Assembly (NCBI GenBank): GCA_903916735.1
Contig: CAIWXX010000008.1
Location: forward strand, 62,001-126,000
Origin: an uncultured Acidobacteriota bacterium
GTDB lineage: Bacteria; Acidobacteriota; CAIWXX01
Direction of reading: 5' to 3'
Length of the DNA stretch: 64,000 bases
The position numbers and the translations under genes were made by a program. Below the pieces are notes generated by a model, which worked only from the letters and a program-made list of their open reading frames with translations, did no database searches and had not been told where the DNA came from. This document shows positions 1 to 8,798 of the stretch, piece after piece (within the stretch, counting starts at the first letter, position 1; each line of letters begins with the position of its first letter).

Positions 1-215
1 CGGCTGTGCTTCAGTGCCTCGGGCAGGCCCACCCTTCTACACAGGTAGGAAAAAGCTTCATTCTCGACACGTATCGCCGAGAGGCTCTTCTGTGCCTGCC
101 CGGCCGGCAGCTGTTGCGTGATCGCATCTCCGTGTTTCTCACCGGTACCAAGGGCAACTCCATCACGATCGTGATTGATCTGCAAAACGATTCACTTCAG
201 AACATCCCGCTCTAG
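1..215 (+). CDS. C-terminal end of an unknown protein (5' partial)
   Basis: The frame is open from the left edge of the window and ends in TAG at 213-215, leaving about 70 residues. The visible part mixes hydrophobic strands and charged turns (for example ISVFLTGTKGNSITIVIDL) and contains no motif I recognise. A hairpin plus T-run lies 15 bases downstream on the same strand, which supports this being the real 3' end of a gene. Family and function unknown. Confidence 0.5.
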   Translation, partial: AVLQCLGQAHPSTQVGKSFILDTYRREALLCLPGRQLLRDRISVFLTGTKGNSITIVIDLQNDSLQNIPL

Positions 216-229
216 CTTTTCTGACAGAT

Positions 230-252
230 GATCAGAAGGCTGATCCTTTTTT
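230..252 (+). terminator. Intrinsic terminator of the left-edge gene
   Basis: A perfect 6-bp stem (GATCAG at 230-235, CTGATC at 240-245) with loop AAGG is followed by C and six T residues (247-252). It ends the plus-strand gene that stops at 215 and lies just past the 3' end of the convergent sigma-54 activator gene. Confidence 0.7.
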
Positions 253-268
253 GATGAGCTGTTGCGAA

Positions 269-1576
269 CTATTCTAGAGATCCGTACTGGCGTAGCCGAT
301 CATAAAGCGTATTGCGTTCGATACCGAGAATCTCGGCCGCACGCTTTTTATTTCCTCCGGTATGATCGAGAACTTTCAAAATATGTTCTCTTTCCACATC
401 ACGCAATGAGCGCGGGATGAAATCCATGGCCGGTCCCGGCTGCGGAGCATGACGAGGATTGAGTTGCAGATCGTTGGGTGTAATGGTGGACGATTCTCCA
501 AGCAGCACGGCGCGTTCGATGCAATTCTGAAGCTCGCGGACATTGCCCGGCCAATGATGGGACATCATCGCTGCAATTGCCTCAGGGGAAAAGGATTTGA
601 TCGGTTTGTGATGGAGGGAGCCATACTTTTCCAGAAAATGACCCGCCAGCATCTCCACATCCTCAATGCGTTCCAAGAGTGGCGGAATGGCGATGTTGAT
701 GACATTGATCCGGTAGAAAAGGTCCTCTCGGAATATTTTCTCTTCGACGGCTTTTTCCAGGTCCATATTGGTGGCGGCGATGATCCGGCATTCGGAATGC
801 TCAATTTCATGGCTGCCCAGACGGCAATAAGCGCGCTCTTGGAGAACCCGCAAAATCTTGGCCTGGCATCCGACCGGCATGTCGCCAATTTCATCTAGAA
901 AAATCGTCCCTCCGTTCGCATAGTGAAATTTTCCGATGCGCGAGGCCGTGGCGCCAGTAAAGGCGCCTCGTTCATAACCAAACAATTCGCTCTCCAATAG
1001 TGACTCCGGAAGCGCAGCACAATTAACCGAAACAAAATTCCCAGCCCGTCTCGGGCTATTGTAATGCAGAGCATTAGCGACAAGCTCCTTGCCGGAACCG
1101 CTCGGCCCCGTGATCAACACCGTTGCATCTGTCGGCGCCACTTTGGAGATTGCCTCGAGCACGAGTTTGATTGCACGGCTTCGCCCGACCAGTCCGTGGG
1201 CAAGCAACTCTCTCTCGAAATCCTTCAGATTCCGATCGCTAATCTCCTTCTGAAGAACCGTTGTCATCATATGATGGGAACCGGCATCGGCTGACGTCGT
1301 GAAGAGGAGATCCGTCTCGCCGATGGAGATACGATCACCATCGGAAAGCGCCCCCTTCCTAATAGGCTTCCCATTGAGGAGCGTCGAATTCAGGCTGTTG
1401 AGGTCTTCAATTGTCCATGCCGAGCCGTCGAGGTTAATGACGCAATGCAGGCGGGATGATTTAGCATCTCGAAGTTGCACGGTGACATCGCTGGACCGCC
1501 CAATAGCATTTCGTCCGGGCGCGAGTTCCCAATCGCGACCCTGATCAACGCCTGACACCGCAACGAGCCTGAACAT
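269..1576 (-). CDS. FHA-domain sigma-54-dependent transcriptional activator
   Basis: 435 residues. An N-terminal FHA phosphothreonine-binding domain (about 1-95, with GRSS near 26 and SRLH near 41) is followed by a sigma-54-interacting AAA+ domain: Walker A GPSGSGKE at 157-164, sigma-54 contact loop GAFTGA at 204-209, Walker B GGTIFLDE. A Fis-type helix-turn-helix ends the protein (KKRAAEILGIERNTLYDRL). It should activate RpoN promoters. An FHA domain in place of a response-regulator domain suggests control by Ser/Thr phosphorylation. The frame is open further upstream, but the ATG at 1576 is preferred because it lies 1 base after the stop of the kinase gene and starts exactly at the FHA fold. 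The one-base spacing implies a kinase-activator operon. The target promoters cannot be seen. Confidence 0.93.
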   Translation of the reverse strand: MFRLVAVSGVDQGRDWELAPGRNAIGRSSDVTVQLRDAKSSRLHCVINLDGSAWTIEDLNSLNSTLLNGKPIRKGALSDGDRISIGETDLLFTTSADAGSHHMMTTVLQKEISDRNLKDFERELLAHGLVGRSRAIKLVLEAISKVAPTDATVLITGPSGSGKELVANALHYNSPRRAGNFVSVNCAALPESLLESELFGYERGAFTGATASRIGKFHYANGGTIFLDEIGDMPVGCQAKILRVLQERAYCRLGSHEIEHSECRIIAATNMDLEKAVEEKIFREDLFYRINVINIAIPPLLERIEDVEMLAGHFLEKYGSLHHKPIKSFSPEAIAAMMSHHWPGNVRELQNCIERAVLLGESSTITPNDLQLNPRHAPQPGPAMDFIPRSLRDVEREHILKVLDHTGGNKKRAAEILGIERNTLYDRLRQYGSLE

Positions 1577-1577
1577 A

Positions 1578-3434
1578 TCAGCCGCGGCCTGTAGATCTAA
1601 CAAGTGCGCGATGTGGAGGAGAGAAACCACTCGTGCGATCCCGTGCTGTCGGCTTTGGAAAATCTTCGAACTCGTTCGAACGAATCTCAACCCGATAGAT
1701 AAAAGCCTTTCCTTCAGGAACTCGCAGAGCGAGAACTCCCTCCCGATAATCGATGTCCTTCACTTCACACAGGAGAATTCCGTTACATTCGATTCTGAGG
1801 GTCTCCTTATCCACTGTACAGAGCATCTTAAATCGTCCTGACGGGCGTTCGATCACATGCTTGACCAGCGGCAGTTGCGATCCAGGGAGGATCTTGCTGA
1901 TGCCCACCTCATTTCGGCGCAACCCAAAAATATAACCCCTTTCGCGAGCACCCCACGCATAGGCAATGATGGTGAGAACACCATCCCGATCATCCGAAAA
2001 TTCCGCATCGACTTTAATCATGAGATCACCACGAACGAGTTTCTTCAAGACCATTCTGGAGTTTGGATCACTGGTGAGTCTCCCATCAGCCCATGTCCAT
2101 CCACGATCACTCGCGAATTGTCGCAAAATGAAGTTGGAGAAATTTCCTCGAACCAGTGAGATACTCCAGCCATCACGAGCGTCAGCCGCCGAGAAATCGT
2201 AGACGAGCTCCTTCATAGAAGGCGGCGAAGGCGCTGCCGGGGGAGGCGGCGGAGGAGGAGATGGTGCTGTCGGCTCTGAGCGTTGAGGCGGAGGCGATAG
2301 GGCTTGCTTCCGAGGTTGCACTACCGATTCCTGTTTTTCCGTTTCAGACTCCACCGAAGATGGTGACGTTGTCACTACGGGAGCTACCGGCGCGTACGTA
2401 GATGGCATCAGCGCCGAAGCTGCAGAAGCCGACGCAGGCGAGGCGCCGGTTTTTATTGACGATGGCGGCGGCCTGTGGAGAACGTAACCGAGCAAGGCGA
2501 TGCCGGCAATGGCGAAGAGTGCCGCGTAAAGAAACAAAAGATGGAATCGAGGACGAGTGCGTGAAGCCGTCGAAGGCATCGTCATTGCCTTGTCGATGGC
2601 CATCACCAAAGTGTCATAGTCGGGATAGCGAGCCCCCGGATCGATGGCCATCAGTCGTCTGATCAACTCCGCCGTGCTGGGTGGAAGATCAGGCCGCAGA
2701 AGCGCAGGATCAGGCTGCTTCTGGGCGTGCAGAAAAACAGCCAACTCAGCAGCGCTGTGGACATCATATGGATATCGGCCGACAAACGCACTGAACAGGG
2801 TCACTCCAAGTGAGTACATGTCGCTGCGGAAATCGCTTTTGCCTCCTTTCAAAGTCTCCGGAGCCATATAGTAGGGTGTGCCGATAATCTCGCCTGTTTG
2901 AGTCAGATGCAGATCCCGCTCAATGGACTTTGCAATGCCGAAGTCCACAAGTTTCACGAATCCTTCGCTGTCGACAAGTATGTTAGAAGGCTTGATATCG
3001 CGGTGAACAAGACCGCGACGCCAGGCTTCACGAAGTCCAAGCGTCACATTGCGAGCAACCATCAGGCCAAAAGTGTTGTCGAGTGATCCGTCCCTTTTGA
3101 TGCGCTCGCTGAGTGATTCCCCGTTGAAGTATTCCATCACAATGTAGGGCGGGGTTGATTGGACCTCGATTTTGAAAATCCGAATGACGGCCGGATGATT
3201 GACGGCAGCCGCTGAATTGGCCTCCTGAACAAATCTTTGGATAAAAATCGGATCATTCGCCAGGAAGGAGTGAAGCACTTTTACAACGACTTTGCGATCG
3301 AGCGATGGATCTTGGGCGAGGTAGACAGTGCCCATGCCTCCGCGGCCCAGCTCACTGAGAATCGTGTAAGGTCCAATGGCAACTGGAAATTGTACCGGTT
3401 GAGTCGGTACCGTCAACGGCTGATCGTCACTCAT
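1578..3434 (-). CDS. Transmembrane Ser/Thr protein kinase with C-terminal sensor-like domain
   Basis: 618 residues. The cytoplasmic Hanks-type kinase domain (about 20-290) has the glycine loop GRGGMG (30-35), ATP-anchoring K52, catalytic loop HRDIKPSN with D146, and metal-binding DFG D164. One transmembrane helix follows (about 305-330), then a Ser/Pro-rich linker with a run of prolines, then a C-terminal domain of about 190 residues that looks like a beta-sandwich LamG/DUF1080-type ligand-binding fold (assignment by texture only). That places the C-terminus in the periplasm as a likely sensor. The start at 3434 is chosen over upstream options because GGAGGT sits 6 bases before this ATG. It is immediately upstream of the FHA activator, the obvious candidate substrate. 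Confidence 0.93.
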   Translation of the reverse strand: MSDDQPLTVPTQPVQFPVAIGPYTILSELGRGGMGTVYLAQDPSLDRKVVVKVLHSFLANDPIFIQRFVQEANSAAAVNHPAVIRIFKIEVQSTPPYIVMEYFNGESLSERIKRDGSLDNTFGLMVARNVTLGLREAWRRGLVHRDIKPSNILVDSEGFVKLVDFGIAKSIERDLHLTQTGEIIGTPYYMAPETLKGGKSDFRSDMYSLGVTLFSAFVGRYPYDVHSAAELAVFLHAQKQPDPALLRPDLPPSTAELIRRLMAIDPGARYPDYDTLVMAIDKAMTMPSTASRTRPRFHLLFLYAALFAIAGIALLGYVLHRPPPSSIKTGASPASASAASALMPSTYAPVAPVVTTSPSSVESETEKQESVVQPRKQALSPPPQRSEPTAPSPPPPPPPAAPSPPSMKELVYDFSAADARDGWSISLVRGNFSNFILRQFASDRGWTWADGRLTSDPNSRMVLKKLVRGDLMIKVDAEFSDDRDGVLTIIAYAWGARERGYIFGLRRNEVGISKILPGSQLPLVKHVIERPSGRFKMLCTVDKETLRIECNGILLCEVKDIDYREGVLALRVPEGKAFIYRVEIRSNEFEDFPKPTARDRTSGFSPPHRALVRSTGRG

Positions 3435-3885
3435 TCCAATACCTCCGGGGTAGCAGAGAATGGGACCGATGGCTGTATCCTCCGTTGTGTATCCACTGTG
3501 ACGGGCATCAAGGCAGCCATTGTTTTCCCCTTTGAGGTGGAGTCTAGCAAACACTGCCATAGGTCTTCAATGCGCATCCTCATCAAACGGTGAACAAATC
3601 CCAATTCATCCTTCTCTCGTGCCGATTTTCGCAGATGGAAACGCTTTCAGATTTATTTGTTGATGATGACATCCACCCTCACGAGGTTAGCAAAAAAAGC
3701 CTTGTCATCGGATGAAGGACGCACGCAAATCCGTCGGCGAGAGCATCTTATCTCGCTCACATTCGCAATGAGGAACCCGTGCCTGCTCCCGTTCTCACCT
3801 CCGATGCGGAGAGCCTCAGATACTCTTTCGGGAACGGGCAGGGGTACGGGAACAGATTCAGACATGGCTGAGGCCACGCGACGCT

Positions 3886-3993
3886 CGACCCATGTCCGAA
3901 GGCCGGCGTTACATTTTGAGCGTCACAGGTGGCGACGCTGATCACCAGCCAATCGATGCCCTATTCCGATCCGCGGAATTCGGACATGGGTCG
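3886..3993. repeat. Perfect 15-bp inverted repeat with structured interior
   Basis: Arms CGACCCATGTCCGAA (3886-3900) and TTCGGACATGGGTCG (3979-3993) are exact reverse complements separated by 78 bases. Inside, AGCGTC and GACGCT form a further small hairpin. It could be a structured RNA, a pair of binding sites or the remnant of a small mobile element; no coding frame fits it. Confidence 0.6.
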
Positions 3994-3997
3994 TCCG

Positions 3998-4026
3998 TTG
4001 ACATGATGAAATCCATTGGCTACCAT
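3998..4026 (+). promoter_or_regulatory. Possible promoter of the zinc-ribbon protein gene
   Basis: TTGACA (3998-4003) is followed after exactly 17 bases by TACCAT (4021-4026, four of six consensus positions). The predicted start of transcription falls about 5 bases before the ATG at 4038, so the mRNA would be nearly leaderless; no Shine-Dalgarno sequence is visible before that ATG. The -35 overlaps the flank of the inverted repeat. Confidence 0.4.
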
Positions 4027-4037
4027 GGTTTGACATC

Positions 4038-4907
4038 ATGAATTATAAGGAAGTTGAGAAACGATATCAGGAGCTTGCCGCTCTTCGCAAAACCGGCAGG
4101 CTTTCTCAGAACGAATGGGAGCAACAACTGAAGGCACTTTTGCTGCAGGATGCAAAAGGCCGTTATTGGACCATCGGAGCACAGACTGGGAAATGGTATT
4201 ACTATGACGGCACGAAATGGGCGGAGGGAACACCGCAGAATTCTGTTTTCAACGACGCCATCGGAGCTCCGCCATCAGCGCCTCTGCCGACAGGGGTGAT
4301 TTGCCCTTACTGTGGATTTGAAAATCAGGGGATGCATTCGCTGTGTTCGCGCTGTGGCCGCGATCTGCGGGCAAAAGACATCAAGGCCGCTGCAACACCT
4401 CGTGAAACGGCGACATGCCCTTTTTGTGGTGTGAGGGTCGAGCCACATTCACAGCAATGCCCATCGTGCAGCAGAAATTTAAGCGACAGATCGACAAGCG
4501 CACTTTCTGCACGACCGGCTGTCGAAGAACTGGTCTTGACAAAAGGCGGGCAGCCCGAGTTCATCGAGGCGTCAACGGGATCGGGGCATTATGGAGATGA
4601 ACGGGAATTGAGAGCGGTCAACCTTGCTTCTTGCTTTCGTTTTCTGGGCGGCGCCGGCCTTATTATTGGGTTGGTCATTGGCGTCTTCCTGGGAGCCGTA
4701 CGCGAATTCGGGTTGAGTGCTTTCCAGACACTGCCGCTTATCACAGAACTTAAAGGTCGATGGCTTGGCGGCTTGGCTTTTGGCCTGGTGGGCGCCGCTT
4801 CCGGCGGATTGGTCATGGGAATTTACGGCGTGCTACTGGGCTTCCTCTATAATCTCCTGGCGATCATCTTCGGAGGTCTCCGTTTCAAAGTGCATCGTAG
4901 CAAATAA
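4038..4907 (+). CDS. Double zinc-ribbon membrane protein of unknown function
   Basis: 289 residues. The N-terminus (1-35) is a short helical segment rich in charged residues, followed by a Trp/Tyr-rich patch (GKWYYYDGTKW, near 55-65). Two zinc ribbons follow: CPYC...CSRC near 92-110 and CPFC...CPSC near 128-145. The C-terminal third carries two or three glycine-rich hydrophobic helices, so the ribbons probably sit on the cytoplasmic side of a membrane anchor. Zinc ribbons of this type often mediate protein contacts rather than catalysis; the actual role is unknown. It stands alone between a kinase pair transcribed away from it and the ileS operon. Confidence 0.85.
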   Translation: MNYKEVEKRYQELAALRKTGRLSQNEWEQQLKALLLQDAKGRYWTIGAQTGKWYYYDGTKWAEGTPQNSVFNDAIGAPPSAPLPTGVICPYCGFENQGMHSLCSRCGRDLRAKDIKAAATPRETATCPFCGVRVEPHSQQCPSCSRNLSDRSTSALSARPAVEELVLTKGGQPEFIEASTGSGHYGDERELRAVNLASCFRFLGGAGLIIGLVIGVFLGAVREFGLSAFQTLPLITELKGRWLGGLAFGLVGAASGGLVMGIYGVLLGFLYNLLAIIFGGLRFKVHRSK

Positions 4908-5295
4908 GCAATCGGGGCCGATCTCGCTTTTGCAACAGCCCCTCTACTAGCGCGCACCGACATCGCCAGATGATGTCCGGGTCTTTTTATCGAGTCTTGC
5001 TATCAAGGCATGATTCCGTTGCCAGCATGAAGTTACTCGGAGCTCATGAATTTTGCGAAACCAGTGACATGGCTCTTATGATGCGGTGGAGGAATTGAAG
5101 CGATAAGGCCCCCAGGCACATTTGCCTCCATCTGAATAAAGAATTCTCAGCGACGATCGAGATGCATCTGGAGGAGTTCGGTAACATCCGCGAGTCCTAT
5201 TCGTGGATTAGGGAATTCGGGCGAGCTCTTGACGCCCTTGTCAGATCAAGAATATGATTACTAATTTACTACGAGAGAAGAGAGATGGTTCCAAC
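4908..5295 (+). other. Intergenic region before ileS with possible decayed coding sequence
   Basis: No T-box, tRNA or clear terminator was found. The stretch 5099-5257 is one open frame of 52 codons whose C-terminal part ([20 protein letters not shown]) reads like real protein and whose TGA overlaps an ATG at 5254. An ATG at 5162 would give a 31-residue peptide, without a good ribosome-binding site. It may be a coupled small ORF or, more likely, the tail of a decayed gene. Confidence 0.35.
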
Positions 5296-8088
5296 ATGCT
5301 TGAACTGAAGCCGACGCTCAATCTCCCCCGGACGAACTTCCCGATGAAAGCCGACCTGGCTATTCGCGAGCCGAAGATATTGGAACGGTGGAGAGAAATT
5401 CATCTCTACAAGATGATTCGCGAAAAACGTCAGGGAGGACCGTCCTTTGTCCTTCATGACGGCCCACCCTATGCAAATGGCCGTATTCATCTCGGAACCG
5501 CTCTCAATAAAATTCTCAAAGATATTCTCATTAAATCTCGAACGATGTTGGGATACGACGCGCCCTATGTCCCAGGATGGGATTGCCATGGATTGCCGAT
5601 CGAACACGAGGTCGACCGCAAACTTGGCGCCCGCCGCCATTCGATGACGGCGGTTCAAATACGACATGAATGCCGCAAGTACGCGGAGAAGTTCATCGAC
5701 ATTCAACGAGAAGATTTCATCCGCCTGGGCGTTCTTGGCGAGTGGGAAAACCCTTATATCACGATGTCGCCGCATTACGAGGCGGCGATCATCAGAGAGC
5801 TGGCCGGCTTTTTTGCCAGCGGCAACATCATCAAAGGAAAACGCGCTGTCAGCTGGTGTATCACATGCCGGACCGCGCTAGCTGAAGCCGAAGTCGAGTA
5901 CAAAGATCACGAGTCCATATCAATCTATGTGAAGTTCCCGGCGCGCGTCGAGAGCCTTCATTCAGATGAGCCGCCGGAAACGGATGTCCTCATCTGGACG
6001 ACGACACCATGGACACTCCCGGCTAACAGGGCGATCGCATTGCACCCGGATTACTTCTATGGGTTTTACCCATACGAAGACCGCTACCTGCTCATTGCTG
6101 AGGAGCTCTACCGCAATTTCGCCGAGACCCTCCACCTTCATCGGGAAAAACCGGTGCTTGTCAAAAAGGGAAGCGATCTGCTTCACATCGTCTCAAAACA
6201 CCCTCTCAACGGCCGAGACACACCAATGGTCCTCGCCGACTACGTCACCCTCGAACAGGGCACAGGGTGCGTTCATACGGCTCCTGGCCATGGCTATGAC
6301 GACTATCTTACCGGTTTGAAATACAACCTCGAAATTTTCAACCCTGTGGATGCAGGCGGGACATACACGGAAGAGGCCGGAGCTTATGCTGGTATGCATA
6401 TCTATGTCGCCAACGGCAAAATTGTCGAGGACATGGAGGCCAACGGCACCCTGCTCCGGAAAGGAAAAATCGAACACTCCTACCCGCATTGCTGGAGATG
6501 CAAGAATCCGATTATTTTCCGAGCCACTGAACAGTGGTTCGTTGCAATGGACAAGAACGGGCTTCGAGAACGAGCACTCAACGCCATCAAAGGTATTTCG
6601 TGGGATCCGGCCTGGGGCGAGGAGCGCATTTCCAACATGATCACGACGCGGCCCGATTGGTGCATCTCACGCCAGCGCGTTTGGGGCGTTCCTATCCCCG
6701 CCTTTTATTGCTCCGCCTGCGGCCATCTGGAGGCCAATGAAAAAATCGCGCGCCGAATCGCCGACCTTTTTGCTCAGGAAGGATCCGACGCTTGGTTTAT
6801 CAAGCCCGTCGATGAACTGGCAGCCGGATTGGTTTGTACGGCGTGCGGATCTCGACAATTCGAGAAAGAAACCAACATCCTTGATGTGTGGTTCGAGTCC
6901 GGCGCCAGTCATGCGGCAGTGCTCGGTGAAAGACCCGATCTCCCCTGGCCGGCTGATTATTACCTCGAAGGCAACGATCAATATCGTGGATGGTTCCATA
7001 GTTCATTGCTCGTCGGAATCGGCGCACGCAACGCTTCTCCCTATCGCCGTGTTGTGACGCATGGCTGGACATTGGATGGACAAGGTCGCGCCATGCACAA
7101 ATCCCTCGGCAATACTATCGACCCGCAGGACATCTGCAAACAACGCGGAGCAGATATCATAAGGCTCTGGGTGGCGATGGTGAACTACAAGGAAGATGTC
7201 TCCTTATCCGACGAAATCCTGCAGCGATTGACGGAAGCCTATCGAAAAATCCGTAACACGTGCCGCTATCTCTTGAGCAACCTGTATGACTTCCAACCGG
7301 ACAAGCATCTGGTGCCTTCCTCAAGCCTCCTGAATGTCGACCGGTATGTATTGCACGTTTTCACACAGCTCGGCCAACGCGTCAAACAGGACTACATGGC
7401 CGATCAGTTCCATACGATTTATCAGGCAATTCATAATTACTGCGCCGTTGATCTGAGCGCGCTCTACCTCGACATCACCAAAGACCGCATGTACTGCTCG
7501 GTGGCCGGTTCTCCAGAACGTCGATCCGCTCAAACGACCATGTTCCGGATTCTTCGTGATATGACAAAACTCATCGCGCCGATCCTTTCTTTTACAGCGG
7601 ACGAAGTCTGGAGCTATCTGCCGGAGTTCACCGGCAAGGAACCATCGGTGCATCTCTCGGCGTTTCCGGGGTTCGATGAGGTGTGGATGACCCAGGAGGA
7701 TGCAGCCGAATGGGAACGCCTGATGGAAGTCAGAAGCAAAGTCTACCAGGCTTTGGAAGAAAAAAGGCAGGCGAAGAAGATCGGCAGCCCACTCGACGCG
7801 CATGTTCATATCCGATGCCTTGAAAAGGATCGTGATTTTTTTGAGAAACATCTCCTCATTCTGAAAAACTTCCTCATCGTCTCTGACGTGACGATTGCTC
7901 ACGATTTGGAAGCTGAGGATATCGAGGTTACCATCTCCAACGCACTCGGGGAAAAATGCGACCGCTGCTGGTCTTTCACGACGGAAGCATACAAAATGGA
8001 AGAGGCGACACTCTGCAGCCGATGCCGAGCCGCTGTCGAACATATTGAAAAATTCGGACTTGAAAACGGAGAAAGCATTGTCACATAG
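5296..8088 (+). CDS. ileS: Isoleucyl-tRNA synthetase
   Basis: 930 residues, the usual length for bacterial IleRS. It charges tRNA-Ile in the cytoplasm and edits misactivated valine. Visible class I signatures: [11 protein letters not shown] (HIGH region) near residue 56, the editing domain with [10 protein letters not shown] near 235, the KMSKS-loop equivalent AMHKSLGN near 598, and a C-terminal zinc finger (CDRCW...CSRC, about 886-908). The ATG at 5296 gives the family-typical N-terminus ([15 protein letters not shown]); an in-frame ATG at 5254 would add 14 atypical residues, although it overlaps an upstream stop. It opens the run with lspA, lgt and rluD, an arrangement common in several phyla. 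Confidence 0.97.
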   Translation: MLELKPTLNLPRTNFPMKADLAIREPKILERWREIHLYKMIREKRQGGPSFVLHDGPPYANGRIHLGTALNKILKDILIKSRTMLGYDAPYVPGWDCHGLPIEHEVDRKLGARRHSMTAVQIRHECRKYAEKFIDIQREDFIRLGVLGEWENPYITMSPHYEAAIIRELAGFFASGNIIKGKRAVSWCITCRTALAEAEVEYKDHESISIYVKFPARVESLHSDEPPETDVLIWTTTPWTLPANRAIALHPDYFYGFYPYEDRYLLIAEELYRNFAETLHLHREKPVLVKKGSDLLHIVSKHPLNGRDTPMVLADYVTLEQGTGCVHTAPGHGYDDYLTGLKYNLEIFNPVDAGGTYTEEAGAYAGMHIYVANGKIVEDMEANGTLLRKGKIEHSYPHCWRCKNPIIFRATEQWFVAMDKNGLRERALNAIKGISWDPAWGEERISNMITTRPDWCISRQRVWGVPIPAFYCSACGHLEANEKIARRIADLFAQEGSDAWFIKPVDELAAGLVCTACGSRQFEKETNILDVWFESGASHAAVLGERPDLPWPADYYLEGNDQYRGWFHSSLLVGIGARNASPYRRVVTHGWTLDGQGRAMHKSLGNTIDPQDICKQRGADIIRLWVAMVNYKEDVSLSDEILQRLTEAYRKIRNTCRYLLSNLYDFQPDKHLVPSSSLLNVDRYVLHVFTQLGQRVKQDYMADQFHTIYQAIHNYCAVDLSALYLDITKDRMYCSVAGSPERRSAQTTMFRILRDMTKLIAPILSFTADEVWSYLPEFTGKEPSVHLSAFPGFDEVWMTQEDAAEWERLMEVRSKVYQALEEKRQAKKIGSPLDAHVHIRCLEKDRDFFEKHLLILKNFLIVSDVTIAHDLEAEDIEVTISNALGEKCDRCWSFTTEAYKMEEATLCSRCRAAVEHIEKFGLENGESIVT

Positions 8089-8170
8089 GCAGGCGGATCA
8101 TGCACCGCAATCACATCATTTCCAAGTTGCGAGAACGGCAAAATCAGTCAAAGTGACCAACTGAAAGCCG

Positions 8171-8698
8171 ATGCAAATTCCGAAATCCTGCTATCTGATC
8201 ATCTCCGCAATCGTCCTCATCCTGGATCAACTGACCAAGGAGATGATTGACCGCACCCTCTTCGTCTACGAGACCGTCCCGGTCATACCAGGATGTTTCA
8301 ATCTAGTACACACGCGCAATACCGGCGCCGTTTTCGGATTATTTCAAAACGCCTCCTCGCCTCTGCTTCCCTGGCTTCTCACTCTTCTCTCAATGACAGC
8401 GCTTGTTTTCATAACCGTCTATTTCTTTCGGTTGTCCAGAGATGATCGGATGAATCTGCTGGGTATCTCAATGATCCTGGGCGGTGCGATTGGAAATATG
8501 TATGATCGCATCATCAGGCACTCGGTGGTCGACTTTCTCGAGTTCTATTTCAAGAATTATCGATGGCCGGCCTTTAATATCGCCGATTTCTCCATTTGCG
8601 TCGGCATTTTCCTTTTGATTCTGACATCGATTCGAGAGGAACGTCGACCCCTCACATCAACAAGCACTCTGCTCGATGACGGAATCGTTTCTCGCTGA
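8171..8698 (+). CDS. lspA: Lipoprotein signal peptidase (signal peptidase II)
   Basis: 175 residues with four transmembrane helices. It cleaves the signal peptide from diacylglyceryl-modified prolipoproteins in the inner membrane. The two catalytic aspartates lie in the conserved blocks GGAIGNMYDR (near 115) and FNIADF (near 137), and the NTGAVFG block is present near 51. It follows ileS by 82 bases. It precedes lgt, the enzyme acting one step earlier on the same substrates. Confidence 0.96.
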   Translation: MQIPKSCYLIISAIVLILDQLTKEMIDRTLFVYETVPVIPGCFNLVHTRNTGAVFGLFQNASSPLLPWLLTLLSMTALVFITVYFFRLSRDDRMNLLGISMILGGAIGNMYDRIIRHSVVDFLEFYFKNYRWPAFNIADFSICVGIFLLILTSIREERRPLTSTSTLLDDGIVSR

Positions 8699-8798
8699 AA
8701 TCAGCGCACGGCGGTTTGTCGGAGAACCGATGGCTTTGGATGAAACGTCAGGAGAACCCATGATGCAGGAACAGAGAAAAAAACTGGAGAAAGAATAA
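8676..8798 (+). CDS. Possible 40-residue protein between lspA and lgt
   Basis: An ATG at 8676 opens a 40-codon frame that overlaps the end of lspA by 23 bases and ends in TAA directly against the ATG of lgt at 8799. The peptide is hydrophilic and ends in a Lys/Glu-rich segment (QEQRKKLEKE). The exact fit of both ends suggests translational coupling of lgt to lspA. There is no recognisable family, and it could be merely a bridging reading frame. Confidence 0.35.
   Translation: MTESFLAEISARRFVGEPMALDETSGEPMMQEQRKKLEKE

Larger units (their letters stand above)
3435..4037. other. Intergenic region between divergent genes
   Basis: About 600 bases separate the divergent kinase and zinc-ribbon genes. 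Overlapping open frames at 3653-3945 lack a ribosome-binding site and family resemblance, so I do not call them genes. The right half holds a perfect 15-bp inverted repeat (listed separately) and, just before the next gene, a promoter-like sequence. Confidence 0.6.

Noticed and set aside
449-898. 149-codon plus-strand frame inside the sigma-54 activator gene
   Set aside because: It is the antisense of conserved AAA+ motifs (Walker B and GAFTGA region) and has no ribosome-binding site or family resemblance.
3653-3945. Overlapping frames on both strands between the kinase and zinc-ribbon genes
   Set aside because: Low-complexity content, no ribosome-binding site, mutual overlap and no recognisable product.
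4908-5295. T-box riboswitch upstream of ileS
   Set aside because: No T-box core sequence, specifier loop or antiterminator/terminator pair was found.
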